A stretch of 64,000 nucleotides of DNA from Sphingomonas sp. 67-36 (GCA_001897375.1 MKSU01000004.1:337603-401602), one strand, 5' to 3'. Counted from the first letter of the stretch, positions 49,121 to 58,152 are shown. Notes: a model not told the origin generated them from the sequence alone. Numbers and translations are program-made.

Positions 49121-49990
49121 TCAGGGAACGCCGAACGTCCAGCCCTCGCTTTGCGCGATCAGGGCGGACATGCGCGCAGGTCGCCACAGGTCACCGCGTC
49201 TGGCATTGGCGCGCAGCCAGGCGGCGGCAAGGATCGCGTCGGTCGAATGGTCATCGTACCGGGCCAGCGGATGATGGGCGTGCGAGCCGAGGGCGGCGAG
49301 CGCGCCGTCCAGCGCCTCGGGCGTCCGCAGCTTGCTCACTCCCTTGCGCAGCCCGGCGGCGCGGGCGGCGATGGCGGTGTAGATCTCCACCACCGCCGCG
49401 TCGCGCGCCGGCACCGGATCGAACGGCCAGATCGCGATCCGGCGATCGAGCCGGTGGAGCAATCGCATCCCCGCGAAGCTTGCCTTGGCCACCTGTGCCG
49501 CGCCGATCGCGTCATAGACGGTGGAGGGCTTGGTCGTCTGGTCCTCGCCCGTCTCGCACACGCGCCAATGGAGAAAATCGCGCTTCGCCCCGTCGGCCGC
49601 GCCGAGATAGAAATGCCGCCCGCGCCGTGCCTCCAGGAAGCTCGCCGCGCCGAGATCGGCGTCGTCGCTATGGTCGTCGACATAGCGCCACAATGCGCGC
49701 GCATCCGTGCTGTCGGTCTCTCCCGGCAGATGCGCGCCGCGCGCGACGAACGGGGCGGAGAAGCTGAAATCGAAGCCGACCAGCATCGGCTCATTTGCAC
49801 GATCGAGCAGCCAGTGCAGCACATCGGTCCGCGACCAGATGCCGCCGGGCGGCGCGACCAGCGTGGGCGCGGCGTCGCCGGTTCCGCATTCCGCCATCGC
49901 GATGCCGCGATGTCGCGCGCCTTTCGCCCCCGACCAGTCGATCGCGACGAAGCGCGCGAATCGCTCAGGGGCGCTCGCCGAACGCGGCAC
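49121..49990 (-). CDS. DUF429-like (RNase H-fold) protein of unknown function
   Basis: 289 residues. The N-terminal FVAIDWSGAKGARHRGIAMAE (about 14-34) and the second carboxylate strand VGFDFSFSAPF (about 71-81) resemble the RNase H-like fold of DUF429 proteins, putative nucleases. A late acidic residue is in YDDHSTDAILAAAWL. The family identity is a pattern-based guess. Its first 26 bases overlap the second YjbR-family gene, so it is the last gene of the rarA operon, just upstream of the tRNA. Confidence 0.7.
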   Translation of the reverse strand: MPRSASAPERFARFVAIDWSGAKGARHRGIAMAECGTGDAAPTLVAPPGGIWSRTDVLHWLLDRANEPMLVGFDFSFSAPFVARGAHLPGETDSTDARALWRYVDDHSDDADLGAASFLEARRGRHFYLGAADGAKRDFLHWRVCETGEDQTTKPSTVYDAIGAAQVAKASFAGMRLLHRLDRRIAIWPFDPVPARDAAVVEIYTAIAARAAGLRKGVSKLRTPEALDGALAALGSHAHHPLARYDDHSTDAILAAAWLRANARRGDLWRPARMSALIAQSEGWTFGVP

Positions 49991-50306
49991 GCTGCGCTTT
50001 CTTCGCGCGATCCCACCACGCGCGGCGGATCACGTTGCGGACCCGCTCCTCGTCCGCCGCGCCGTAGCGCACCAGCAATCCCGGCCAGCCCTCGTAATGC
50101 GGGGTCTGCCAGAAGCTGTCGGGATCGGTCTCGAGCAGTACCGCCTTTTCCTCGTGCGGTGACATGACGTGGAAGCTGCCCGCCTCGCGCCCCGGCGAGA
50201 CGAACGCCTTGCCGTTCACCTTGGGGCAGGGCGTGCCATAGAAGGGCGCCATCTCCACGTCCGGGAGCGAACAGGCAAAATTCACCACGTCCGCCCAGTC
50301 CTTCAT
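49965..50306 (-). CDS. MmcQ/YjbR family protein (copy 2)
   Basis: 113 residues with MKDWADVVNFACSLPDVE, the strand pair AFVSPGREAGSFHV and the C-terminal helix VRNVIRRAWWDRAKKAQRAAF. It differs greatly from copy 1 at 19902-20279 (few shared residues beyond the pattern), so it is not a recent duplicate. It overlaps the upstream beta-lactamase-like gene by 4 bases and the downstream DUF429-like gene by 26 bases. Confidence 0.82.
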   Translation of the reverse strand: MKDWADVVNFACSLPDVEMAPFYGTPCPKVNGKAFVSPGREAGSFHVMSPHEEKAVLLETDPDSFWQTPHYEGWPGLLVRYGAADEERVRNVIRRAWWDRAKKAQRAAFGERP

Positions 50307-51673
50307 GGCGTCGCGCCGATAACCTCGGCGGAGAAGCGCGCGATGTCGAAGCGCGCCGCGCCCGGATCCTCTCCGCGCCGCACGATCACCAGCCGGTGCT
50401 GCGGGATCACCATCACGAATTGCCCGCGATTGCCCTGCGCGGAATAGCTGCCGGCGGGCAGGCCTTGCTTCGGCCCGAACAGCCACATCGTCGCGCCATA
50501 GCCGGGTCCGTCTGCCGGTTGCGGGCCGCTCGGCGTGGTCAGATAGCGCATCCAGCCAGCGGGGAGCAGGCGGCGGCCCTGCCACACGCCGTCCTGCAGC
50601 CAGAACTGTCCGAGCCGGGCGAGATCGCGCGCGGTGGTCCATACCTGGCTGGAGATGATGTAATTGCCCTGCCAGTCGGTGCCGGTGGTGGTGTGCGCCA
50701 TGCCGAGCGGCAGGAACAGCGAATCATGCGGCAGGCTGGCGTAGCGCGCCTCGCCGAGCGTCGCGCGCAGGCTCCGCGCGACGAGCATGATATCGTTGTT
50801 GGCGTAGCGGAAGCGCGTGCCCGGCACCGCCTCCAGCGGCCAGCCGGTCGCCTGCTCGGTGACGGCGGTGCCGCCGAAATAGATCGCATCGGTGCGGTTG
50901 CCGGCGGTATCGCTGTGCAGCCCGCTCGCCATGCGCATCAGGTTGTCGAGCGTGATCGCCGCGCGCGGGTCGCCGGGGCGCCGCCATTCCGGGATGTTCG
51001 CCGGTTTCGCCGAGTCGATCTTCGCGCTGAGGGAGGCGATCCCGACCAGCGTGCCGGCGATGCTCTTGGCGGCCGACCAGGTGCGGTTGGGCACCATCGG
51101 GCCGAAGCCGGGCGCATATTGCTCCGCGATCACGCGGCCGTCCTTCAGGATCAGCACGCCCGTCGTGACACTCTCCGCGCCGAAGCTCTCCCGGTCGAAC
51201 GCGCGCGCGACGAGCGAGGCGAGCGATGCGGAGGGGCGCGGCGCGATGTTGGCGTCGCCCATCGGCCACGGGCGCGGATCGGCGGGCAGCGGCACGGGCG
51301 TCGCGGCGGCCGGATTGGCGCGCGCGACCGGCGTGCCGATCGGCGAGAGATAGCAGCCGTAGCGCGGCCGCCACATCGCGCGGCGCGGCGCGAGGCGGGC
51401 GTCGAACGGCACCGTCACCACCCGCGTCTCGCGATCGACCGTGGCCGGAAGCGTCGGCACGATCGCGTCATATTCGGGGTAGATGCCGCGCAATTCGGTC
51501 GAGGCGATCTGCGCCTCGCTGCGGCCGGCGTCGAAAATGCCCTCGCACAAGGTCAGCGCCTTGTAGCCGGCGGCGATCGCGTGGTTGTACGGCTGCGGCG
51601 AGGAGGGGCGGATCTGCTGTGCGGAGACCGGCGTGGCGAGTGCGAGCAGCGCGAGGCTAAGGGTTCTTTTCAC
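50303..51673 (-). CDS. Secreted serine hydrolase of the beta-lactamase (class C-like) family
   Basis: 456 residues from a GTG at 51673 (MKRTLSLALLALATPVSA is a signal peptide, so periplasmic). The Ser-x-x-Lys motif is in TWSAAKSIAG (about residue 199), and the Tyr motif is in FRYANND. Most such proteins are esterases or peptidases rather than antibiotic-hydrolysing lactamases; I do not call it a resistance gene. Its first 17 bases overlap the rarA 3' end. Confidence 0.85.
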   Translation of the reverse strand: MKRTLSLALLALATPVSAQQIRPSSPQPYNHAIAAGYKALTLCEGIFDAGRSEAQIASTELRGIYPEYDAIVPTLPATVDRETRVVTVPFDARLAPRRAMWRPRYGCYLSPIGTPVARANPAAATPVPLPADPRPWPMGDANIAPRPSASLASLVARAFDRESFGAESVTTGVLILKDGRVIAEQYAPGFGPMVPNRTWSAAKSIAGTLVGIASLSAKIDSAKPANIPEWRRPGDPRAAITLDNLMRMASGLHSDTAGNRTDAIYFGGTAVTEQATGWPLEAVPGTRFRYANNDIMLVARSLRATLGEARYASLPHDSLFLPLGMAHTTTGTDWQGNYIISSQVWTTARDLARLGQFWLQDGVWQGRRLLPAGWMRYLTTPSGPQPADGPGYGATMWLFGPKQGLPAGSYSAQGNRGQFVMVIPQHRLVIVRRGEDPGAARFDIARFSAEVIGATP

Positions 51674-52979
51674 GCCGCCGCTCGTCCCACCACGCAAGCC
51701 GCTCGGCAACCCTTTTTTCGTAGCCGCGCGCCGTCGGCTCATAGAAGCGCTGCGGCGTCATGCCTTCCGGCCAGTAATTCGCGCCCGAGAAGGCTTCGGC
51801 GGCGTCATGGTCATATTCATATCCCTTGCCGTAGCCGACCTCTTTCATCAGTTTGGTCGGCGCGTTGAGGATATTGGCCGGCGGCATCAGCGATCCCGTC
51901 TCGCGCGCCGCCTGCCACGCGCCCTTCATCGCCATATAGGAGGCGTTAGATTTGGGCGCGGTGGCGAGGTAGAGGCACGCCTGCACGATCGCCAGTTCGC
52001 CCTCCGGCGAGCCGAGCAGTTCATAGGCGTCCTTGGCGGCGATGCACTGCGGGAGCGCCTGCGGATCGGCCATGCCGATATCCTCGATCGCCATGCGCGT
52101 CAGGCGGCGCAACGCGTAGAGCGGTTCCTCGCCCGCCGTCAGCATCCGCGCGAGATAATAGAGCGCCGCCTGCGGGTCCGATCCGCGCACCGATTTGTGG
52201 AGCGCGGAGATCAGATTGTAATGCCCCTCGCGATCCTTGTCGTACACCGCGACGCGGCGCTGGAGGAAAGCGGACAGCCCGGCGGGATCGAGCGGTTCCC
52301 CGATATCGACCGAGAACAGCGTCTCCGCCTGGTTGAGCAGGAAACGCCCGTCGCCGTCCGCGCTCGCCACCAGTGCGTCGCGCGCCGCCGGGGTGAGGGG
52401 GAGGGGGCGCCCCATCTCCGCTTCCGCCCGGTCGAGCAGTTTCTCCAGCGCCGCGCGGTCGAGCCGGTGGAGGATCAGCACCTGCGCGCGGCTGAGCAGC
52501 GCGGCGTTCAGTTCGAACGAGGGGTTCTCGGTCGTCGCGCCGACCAGGGTGACGGTGCCGTTCTCGACATAGGGCAGGAAGCCATCCTGCTGCGCGCGGT
52601 TGAAGCGGTGGATCTCGTCCACGAACAACAGGGTGCGCTTGCCCGCGCGCGCATGATCGCGCGCCTCGGCGAAGGCTTTCTTGAGGTCCGCCACGCCCGA
52701 GAACACCGCCGAGATCGGCGCGAAACGCAGCCCTACCGCATCGGCGAGCAGCCGCGCGATCGTCGTCTTGCCAGTGCCCGGCGGTCCCCACAGGATCATC
52801 GAGGACAATCGCCCGGCGGCGACCATCCGCCCGATCGCGCCTTCCGGCCCGGTCAGATGCTCCTGACCGACCACCTCGTCCAGCCGGCGTGGGCGCAACC
52901 GGTCGGCCAGCGGCGCGTCGGCGGCGAGGGTGTCGTCGGGCGGGGCGGCGGGTTCGAAGCCCGCGAACAGATCGGCCAT
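51657..52979 (-). CDS. rarA: Replication-associated recombination protein A (MgsA/RarA)
   Basis: 440 residues. An AAA+ clamp-loader-like ATPase acting at stalled forks. Walker A is WGPPGTGKTTIARLLA (about 63-78), Walker B is LLFVDEIHRF, sensor 1 is VGATTENPSFEL, and the C-terminal tetramerisation region is KSVRGSDPQAALYYLARML. It is the first gene of an overlapping operon followed by the beta-lactamase-like, YjbR-family and DUF429-like genes. It is divergent from padR across about 100 bases. Confidence 0.95.
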   Translation of the reverse strand: MADLFAGFEPAAPPDDTLAADAPLADRLRPRRLDEVVGQEHLTGPEGAIGRMVAAGRLSSMILWGPPGTGKTTIARLLADAVGLRFAPISAVFSGVADLKKAFAEARDHARAGKRTLLFVDEIHRFNRAQQDGFLPYVENGTVTLVGATTENPSFELNAALLSRAQVLILHRLDRAALEKLLDRAEAEMGRPLPLTPAARDALVASADGDGRFLLNQAETLFSVDIGEPLDPAGLSAFLQRRVAVYDKDREGHYNLISALHKSVRGSDPQAALYYLARMLTAGEEPLYALRRLTRMAIEDIGMADPQALPQCIAAKDAYELLGSPEGELAIVQACLYLATAPKSNASYMAMKGAWQAARETGSLMPPANILNAPTKLMKEVGYGKGYEYDHDAAEAFSGANYWPEGMTPQRFYEPTARGYEKRVAERLAWWDERRREKNP

Positions 52980-53007
52980 GCCGCCAAAATAGTGGCTCGG
53001 TGGTTTT

Positions 53008-53049
53008 TTGACAGGAGGGGCTTGCGCTCGCTCTATAAAGATATATCTT
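53008..53049 (+). promoter_or_regulatory. padR promoter with AT-rich palindromic operator
   Basis: TTGACA (53008-53013) and TATAAA (53034-53039) are good -35/-10 hexamers but are 20 bases apart, longer than ideal. The perfect 12-base palindrome AAGATATATCTT (53038-53049) overlaps the -10. It stands out as AT-rich in a GC-rich genome. PadR-family proteins commonly bind ATAT-centred dyads at their own promoter, so autoregulation is the likely role. Confidence 0.55.
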
Positions 53050-53079
53050 AGACGCATCGTGATACAGAAAGGATATGAT

Positions 53080-53658
53080 GTGTTTCATGGTATGCACGGC
53101 CGCCGGGGCGGCCATTGCGGGCCGCGCGGCTGGGGGCGTGGCGGGTTCGCCGGCGGATGGGATTTCGGCGCGTCGCAGCGTGGCGGCGGTCGCGGCCGGC
53201 GCATGTTCGACGGGGGTGAGCTTCGCCTCGTCCTTCTCAAGCTGATCGCGGACGAGCCGCGCCATGGCTATGAGCTGATCCGCGCGATCGAGGAACTGAC
53301 CGGCGGCGAATACGCGCCCAGTCCGGGCGTGGTCTATCCGACGCTCACCCTGCTCGACGAGATGGGCTTCATCGAGGAGCAGGCGTCGGACGAAAAGCGC
53401 AAGCGTTATGCCGCGACCGACGAGGGCCGCGCGCATCTGGAGGAGAATCGCGAGCAGGCCGAGGCGCTGATCGAGCGGCTCGCGCATGTCGGTGAGCGTC
53501 GCCAGCGGGCCGATGGCGCGCCGATCCGCCGCGCGATGGGCAATCTGCGCGTCGCGCTGGAGCAGCGGCTGACGCGGGGCGATTTCTCGCAGGACACGCT
53601 GCACGACGTCGCCGCGCTGATCGACGAGGTCGCGCAGAAGATCGAGCGGCTGCGGTGA
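53080..53658 (+). CDS. PadR family transcriptional regulator
   Basis: 192 residues from GTG at 53080, chosen because GAAAGGA (53067-53073) lies 6 bases upstream; the ATG at 53092 is the alternative. An unusual Gly/Arg-rich N-terminus (about 5-40, HGRRGGHCGPRGWGRGG) precedes the winged-helix domain with LVLLKLIADEPRHGYELIRAIEELTGGEY and SPGVVYPTLTLLDEMGF. The C-terminal helix is the dimerisation element. The ligand is unknown. Its stop overlaps the DUF2218 gene (GTGA). Confidence 0.88.
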   Translation: MFHGMHGRRGGHCGPRGWGRGGFAGGWDFGASQRGGGRGRRMFDGGELRLVLLKLIADEPRHGYELIRAIEELTGGEYAPSPGVVYPTLTLLDEMGFIEEQASDEKRKRYAATDEGRAHLEENREQAEALIERLAHVGERRQRADGAPIRRAMGNLRVALEQRLTRGDFSQDTLHDVAALIDEVAQKIERLR

Positions 53659-53945
53659 GCGTCTCCGTCGCCCGCGTACCCACCGCTTCGGCGAGCCGCT
53701 ACCTACAGCAGCTCGCCAAGCACTGGAGCCACAAGATGACCGTCACCTTCTCGCCGGAGGAGGGGACGATCGACTTCCCCAACGGCAGCCGGCTCGAAAT
53801 GCGCGCCGACAGCGAGACGCTCGACGTGGCGCTGACGGTGCCGGAGGGGGAGGATGTCGAGCGGATGCGCGGCGTGGTGGCGAGCCACCTCGATCGCTTC
53901 GCCTTCCGCGAGGCCCCGCTGACGTTCGACTGGAAGGAAGCCTAG
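53655..53945 (+). CDS. DUF2218 domain-containing protein
   Basis: 96 residues from a GTG overlapping the padR stop. The single DUF2218 domain has ASRYLQQLAKHWSHKMTVTFSPEEGTI, EDVERMRGVVASHLDRFAF and a final LTFDW. The family is small, cytoplasmic and often beside PadR or ferric-siderophore reductase genes, but its activity is unknown. Coupled to padR, it is the most likely target of that regulator. It converges with the glycosyltransferase gene, overlapping by 4 bases. Confidence 0.87.
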   Translation: MSVSVARVPTASASRYLQQLAKHWSHKMTVTFSPEEGTIDFPNGSRLEMRADSETLDVALTVPEGEDVERMRGVVASHLDRFAFREAPLTFDWKEA

Positions 53946-55081
53946 GCGCTCAGCGCCAGATAGGCATCCAGGACCGCCTGATTGGCAATATCCCAGCGAT
54001 AGCCGGCTGCCTTGCGGTGGCCGGCTTCGCCCATTGACTGGCGCAGCCCGGGATCGGCCACGATCCGCGCGATCGCGTCGGCATAGGCGGAAACGTCGCG
54101 CGGCGGGACGAGGAAGCCGTTCACGCCGTCCTCGACCAGATCGACCGCCCCGGTTGCGCGCGCCGCGACGACCGGCACCGCGCTCGCCATCGCTTCCGTC
54201 GTGACGTTGCCGAACGTCTCGGTGACGCTCGGGTTGAAAAACACGTCCATCGACGCGACCGCGCGGCCCAGCGCGTCGCCGGACTGGAAGCCGGTGAACA
54301 CCGCTTCCGGCACGCGCTCGGCGAACCATTCGCGCGCCGGTCCTTCGCCCACCACCAGCACCTTGTGCGCCACGCCGCGCCGCTTCAGCTCGCTGGAGAC
54401 GTCGGCGAAGATGTCCAGCCCCTTCTCCTTCACCAGCCGGCCGAGAAAGCCGACCGCCATCTCGTCGTCCGCGATGCCGAGCGAGCGGCGCCATGCGAGG
54501 TCGCGGCGGTCCGGGCGGAATCGATCGTGGTTGATCCCGCGCGACCAGATGCCCATCGGCGCGGTCACGCCCCATTCGGCGAGCAGCGCCATCATGCTGT
54601 TGCTCGGCACCAGCACGCGATCGAAGCGGTTGTAGAAGCGGGTCATCAGCTTCTTGACCAGCGGCTCCAGGAAACCGAGGCCGTAATAGCTGCAATAGGT
54701 CTCGAACCGCGTGTGGAACGAGGCGACCGCCGGTACGCCGTTCGCCTTCGCCCAGCGCGCTGCCGCATGGCCGAGGAACTCCGGCGCGGAGACATGGACG
54801 ATATTGGGCGCGAACGCCTCCAGATCGGCGCGCGGTTTCGCCGGCAGACCGCGCGCGAGCTTGTATTCCCCGCGCCCCGCGATCATCGGGATCGAGGGCA
54901 CGTCGACCAGATCGCCGACCGCCGGAAAGGCCGGCTCGGCCACCGTCGGCGAATAGACCCGCACCTTCACGCCCCGCTCCAGCAGATAGCCGACGAGCAG
55001 GTTGAGCGATTGGTTGGCGCCGTCGCGCACGTAATTGTAATTGCCGCTGAACAGGGCGACGCGAAGATCGGACGGCTGCAT
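53942..55081 (-). CDS. GT4-type glycosyltransferase
   Basis: 379 residues with the GT-B fold. The N-terminal domain begins LRVALFSGNYNYVRDGANQSLNLLVGYL, and the C-terminal domain includes VGFLGRLVKEKGLDIFADV (about 205-225), VVGEGP, and the family Glu motif NPSVTETFGNVTTEAMASAVPVV. Similar to mannosyl- and sulfoquinovosyl-transferases of glycolipid synthesis; the donor and acceptor are unknown. It appears monocistronic, with the antiporter gene upstream on the same strand. Confidence 0.88.
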   Translation of the reverse strand: MQPSDLRVALFSGNYNYVRDGANQSLNLLVGYLLERGVKVRVYSPTVAEPAFPAVGDLVDVPSIPMIAGRGEYKLARGLPAKPRADLEAFAPNIVHVSAPEFLGHAAARWAKANGVPAVASFHTRFETYCSYYGLGFLEPLVKKLMTRFYNRFDRVLVPSNSMMALLAEWGVTAPMGIWSRGINHDRFRPDRRDLAWRRSLGIADDEMAVGFLGRLVKEKGLDIFADVSSELKRRGVAHKVLVVGEGPAREWFAERVPEAVFTGFQSGDALGRAVASMDVFFNPSVTETFGNVTTEAMASAVPVVAARATGAVDLVEDGVNGFLVPPRDVSAYADAIARIVADPGLRQSMGEAGHRKAAGYRWDIANQAVLDAYLALSA

Positions 55082-55114
55082 GAGGCGGCCGTTAACCGCC
55101 GATCGTGGCGAAAA

Positions 55115-56902
55115 CTAGGTTGCCCGTTCGCCCGCCGCCATCTCGCTCTTGCGCCTGATGCGGCGGATGCGCGGCTCGCGGGTGAGGGAGGCCTCGCGCC
55201 GGATCGTCTCGCGCATCTCGTCGCGCTTCTCGTGGATCGAGGCGATCACCGGGCCCATCGCCACGCCCAGATCGACCAGCACCGCCTCCGAAAGCTGGAG
55301 CGAGCTCTCCAGCGTCTCCGGCACCGCGTCGGTCACGCCGGCGCGGTAAAGCTCGGCGGCGTGTCGCGTGTCGCGCGCGCGGGCGATGATCGGCAGGTCC
55401 GGCACCAGCGCGCGGATGCGGCGGACGAGGCGGATCGTCAGCACCGGATCGTCCATCGTCAGGATCAGCGCGCGGGCGGCCGGCAGGTCCAGCCGGTCGA
55501 CGAGCTGCCCGCGCGCTACGTCGCCGAACATCACCGGATAGCCGGCGTGGCGCGCGGTCTTCACCGTGTCGATATCCGCCTCCACCGCGATATAGGGCTG
55601 GTTGTGGACCGCCAGCATGTCCGCGACGAGCCGCCCGACGCGGCCGAAGCCGATCACCACCGTCCGCGTCGCGTCGCCCGTATCGGGCACCGCCTGATGA
55701 TCGGTGTTCTCGATCCGGCGCGAGATCGCCGTCCCGGCCTTGGCGAGCAGCGGGGTGATGGTCAGCCCGATCGCGGTCACCGTCTGCCAGAAGGCGGCGG
55801 TGGAGGGCTGGATGAGCTGCGCCTGCGCCGCCGTCGCCAGCACGATCAGCGTGGTCTCGGACGGGCTGCCCATCAGCAACCCGGTCTCCGCCGCCACGCC
55901 GTGCCGCGCATTGGCGACGCGCAGCAGCAGATAGGTGACGATCGCCTTGATCGCGACCACGCCCGTCACCGCCAGCGCGAGCGACACCCAATTCTCCACG
56001 ATCGTCGAGAGGTTCACGCTCATCCCGACGGTGATGAGGAACACGCCGAGCGCCAGCCCCTTGAACGGCGCGGTCATCACCTCGACCTCGGTGTGATATT
56101 CGGTCTCCGCGATCAGCAGTCCGGCCAGCAGCGCGCCGACGATCGGGGAGAGGCCGGCGGCGGTGGTCGCGACGCTGGCGACGATCACCACCAGCAGCGA
56201 GGCGGCGAGGAACAGCTCGGGACTCTTGGTCCGCGCCGCCTGCGCGAACAGGCGCGGCAGCACCAGTCGCCCGCCGACATACATCGCCACCACCGTCAGC
56301 CCGCCGCGCAAGGCGACGCCGGCCAGCCCTTGCCAGCCGTCCGCGGTGGCGGTCGGCGCCATCGCGCCCAGCGCGAAGATGATCGGGACCAGCGCGATAT
56401 CCTCGAACAGCAGCATGGCGAACGCGCCGCGTCCCACCGCGCTCGTCGTGCCGACCAGCGGCAGCACCAGCGCGGTCGAGGACAGCGCCAGCGCCAGTCC
56501 CAGTCCGATCGAGCCGGCCCAGTTCTGCCCGAGCAGGTGGAGCCCCGCGCCGATCAGCAATGCGGAGCCGATCAGTTCCGCCGCGCCGGTGCCGAACACC
56601 AGTTGCCGCATCGCCCACAATCGCCGGAACGACAGCTCCAGCCCGATCGAGAACAGCAGCAGGATGATCCCGAACTCCGCCAGCGGCTCGATCGCATGGG
56701 GATTGGTGATCGTGAAATAATAAAGCCATGGCGCCTGATCGACGAGACCGCCCAGCCCGGCCGGTCCGACAAGCATCCCGACGAGGATGAAGCCGATCAC
56801 CGGGCTGATCTTGAAACGCGCGAAAGCCGGTATAACCATCCCGGCCGCGCCGAGAATCACCAGCGTGTCGCTGAAACCCTGATTGTCCAATCCGATTGCC
56901 AT
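55115..56902 (-). CDS. Monovalent cation:proton antiporter-2 (CPA2), Kef/YbaL-type
   Basis: 595 residues. An N-terminal antiporter domain with about 12-13 transmembrane helices (1-395), including FILVGMLVGPAGLG and GLELSFRRL, is followed by a cytoplasmic RCK/TrkA-N nucleotide-binding domain (about 405-520) with VVIGFGRVGRLVADML. It exchanges K+ (or Na+) for protons under nucleotide control. No KefF/KefG ancillary subunit lies nearby, which favours a YbaL/RosB-like over a glutathione-gated type. It is divergent from the FAD monooxygenase. Confidence 0.9.
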   Translation of the reverse strand: MAIGLDNQGFSDTLVILGAAGMVIPAFARFKISPVIGFILVGMLVGPAGLGGLVDQAPWLYYFTITNPHAIEPLAEFGIILLLFSIGLELSFRRLWAMRQLVFGTGAAELIGSALLIGAGLHLLGQNWAGSIGLGLALALSSTALVLPLVGTTSAVGRGAFAMLLFEDIALVPIIFALGAMAPTATADGWQGLAGVALRGGLTVVAMYVGGRLVLPRLFAQAARTKSPELFLAASLLVVIVASVATTAAGLSPIVGALLAGLLIAETEYHTEVEVMTAPFKGLALGVFLITVGMSVNLSTIVENWVSLALAVTGVVAIKAIVTYLLLRVANARHGVAAETGLLMGSPSETTLIVLATAAQAQLIQPSTAAFWQTVTAIGLTITPLLAKAGTAISRRIENTDHQAVPDTGDATRTVVIGFGRVGRLVADMLAVHNQPYIAVEADIDTVKTARHAGYPVMFGDVARGQLVDRLDLPAARALILTMDDPVLTIRLVRRIRALVPDLPIIARARDTRHAAELYRAGVTDAVPETLESSLQLSEAVLVDLGVAMGPVIASIHEKRDEMRETIRREASLTREPRIRRIRRKSEMAAGERAT

Positions 56903-56948
56903 CGCATTATCCTAACCAGACGCAGCGGCTGCTGTCAGGAGCGTAGCA

Positions 56949-58151
56949 ATGAAAAAACACGATATCGTCATTGTCGGCGGCGGACCGGCGGGGATGATGG
57001 CCGGGCTGCTGTTCGCGCGCGCCGGCCTCGATGTGACGGTGCTCGAGAAGCACGGCGATTTCCTGCGCGATTTCAGGGGCGATACGGTCCACCCCTCGAC
57101 GCTGGACCTGTTCGACGAACTCGGCCTGCTCGACGCGCTGCTGGCCGAGCCGCATGACAAGGTGGCGGAGATCGGCGCGGTGATCGGCGGGCGGAGCTAT
57201 CGCGTCGCCGACTTCACCCATCTGCCGGGGCGGGGCCGATTCGTGGCGATGATGCCCCAATGGCACTTCCTCGATTTCGTCGCGCATCAGGCGCGCCGCT
57301 TCCCGACGTTCGGGTTGCGGATGGAGACGGAGGCGGTTGGCCTGATCGGGGGCACCGGGCGGATCGCCGGCGTCCGCACGCGGGAAGGGGAGGAGATCGC
57401 GGCGCGGCTGGTGATCCTCGCCGATGGCCGCACCTCCGCGCTGCGGGCGGCGGCCGGGCTGCCGTTGCAGGATCTCGGCGTGCCGATCGACGTCTTCTGG
57501 TTCCGCGTGCCCAAGCAACGCACCGCCACGAACGAAACCGCCGGTTATCTCTCGCAGGGGCAGATGGTGGTGCTGATCGACCGCGGCGATTATTTCCAGT
57601 GCGCCCGCGTGATCCGCAAGGGCAGCGCGGCGGAGGTGCAGGCGCGCGGCATCGCGACGTTCCGCGAGGATATGGCGCGCGCCGCCCCGGCGATCGCGCG
57701 CGGCATCGCGGCGGTGCAGGATTGGGACGACGTGAAGCTGCTGTCCGTCTCGCTCGATCGCCTGACGCGCTGGCACCGGCCGGGGCTGCTCGCGATCGGC
57801 GACGCCGCCCATGCCATGTCCCCGGTCGGCGGAGTGGGGATCAACCTCGCCATTCAGGATGCGGTGGCGGCCGCCAACATCCTCGCGGCCGCGATGGCGG
57901 CGGGGCAAGACCCCGATCCGCTGCTGGAGAAGGTGCAGGCGCGGCGGATGCTGCCGGTGCGCGTCGTGCAGGCGATCCAGCGCACGGTGCATCGCGCGGT
58001 GCTGGAAAAGGCGCTGGCCGGCGAGATCGATCGCGCCCCGCTGGTGCTGCGGATATTGGATCGCGTTGCGCTGCTTCGCCGTATTCCCGCGCGCGTGCTG
58101 GGGCTGGGCGTCCGCCGCGAGCATATCCGCTCGCCGGCGTGGAGCGAATGA
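56949..58151 (+). CDS. FAD-dependent aromatic-ring monooxygenase family oxidoreductase
   Basis: 400 residues. The flavin GxGxxG is HDIVIVGGGPAGMMAGLLFARAG (about 4-26); the second FAD contact is GLLAIGDAAHAMSPVGGVGINLAIQDA (about 280-306), with a DG motif in VILADGRTSALR. This is the PHBH-like class A monooxygenase fold, which includes hydroxylases and geranylgeranyl reductases; the substrate is unknown. A strong bidirectional hairpin terminator follows. Confidence 0.88.
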   Translation: MKKHDIVIVGGGPAGMMAGLLFARAGLDVTVLEKHGDFLRDFRGDTVHPSTLDLFDELGLLDALLAEPHDKVAEIGAVIGGRSYRVADFTHLPGRGRFVAMMPQWHFLDFVAHQARRFPTFGLRMETEAVGLIGGTGRIAGVRTREGEEIAARLVILADGRTSALRAAAGLPLQDLGVPIDVFWFRVPKQRTATNETAGYLSQGQMVVLIDRGDYFQCARVIRKGSAAEVQARGIATFREDMARAAPAIARGIAAVQDWDDVKLLSVSLDRLTRWHRPGLLAIGDAAHAMSPVGGVGINLAIQDAVAAANILAAAMAAGQDPDPLLEKVQARRMLPVRVVQAIQRTVHRAVLEKALAGEIDRAPLVLRILDRVALLRRIPARVLGLGVRREHIRSPAWSE

Positions 58152-58152
58152 G

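Noticed and set aside
50303-51673. Antibiotic-resistance beta-lactamase
   Set aside because: Only the general fold motifs are present; the family is dominated by esterases and peptidases and there is no ampR-like regulator.
54365-57157. 930-codon plus-strand open frame
   Set aside because: Antisense to the glycosyltransferase and antiporter genes; extremely rich in His, Arg, Asp and Gln, with no domain.
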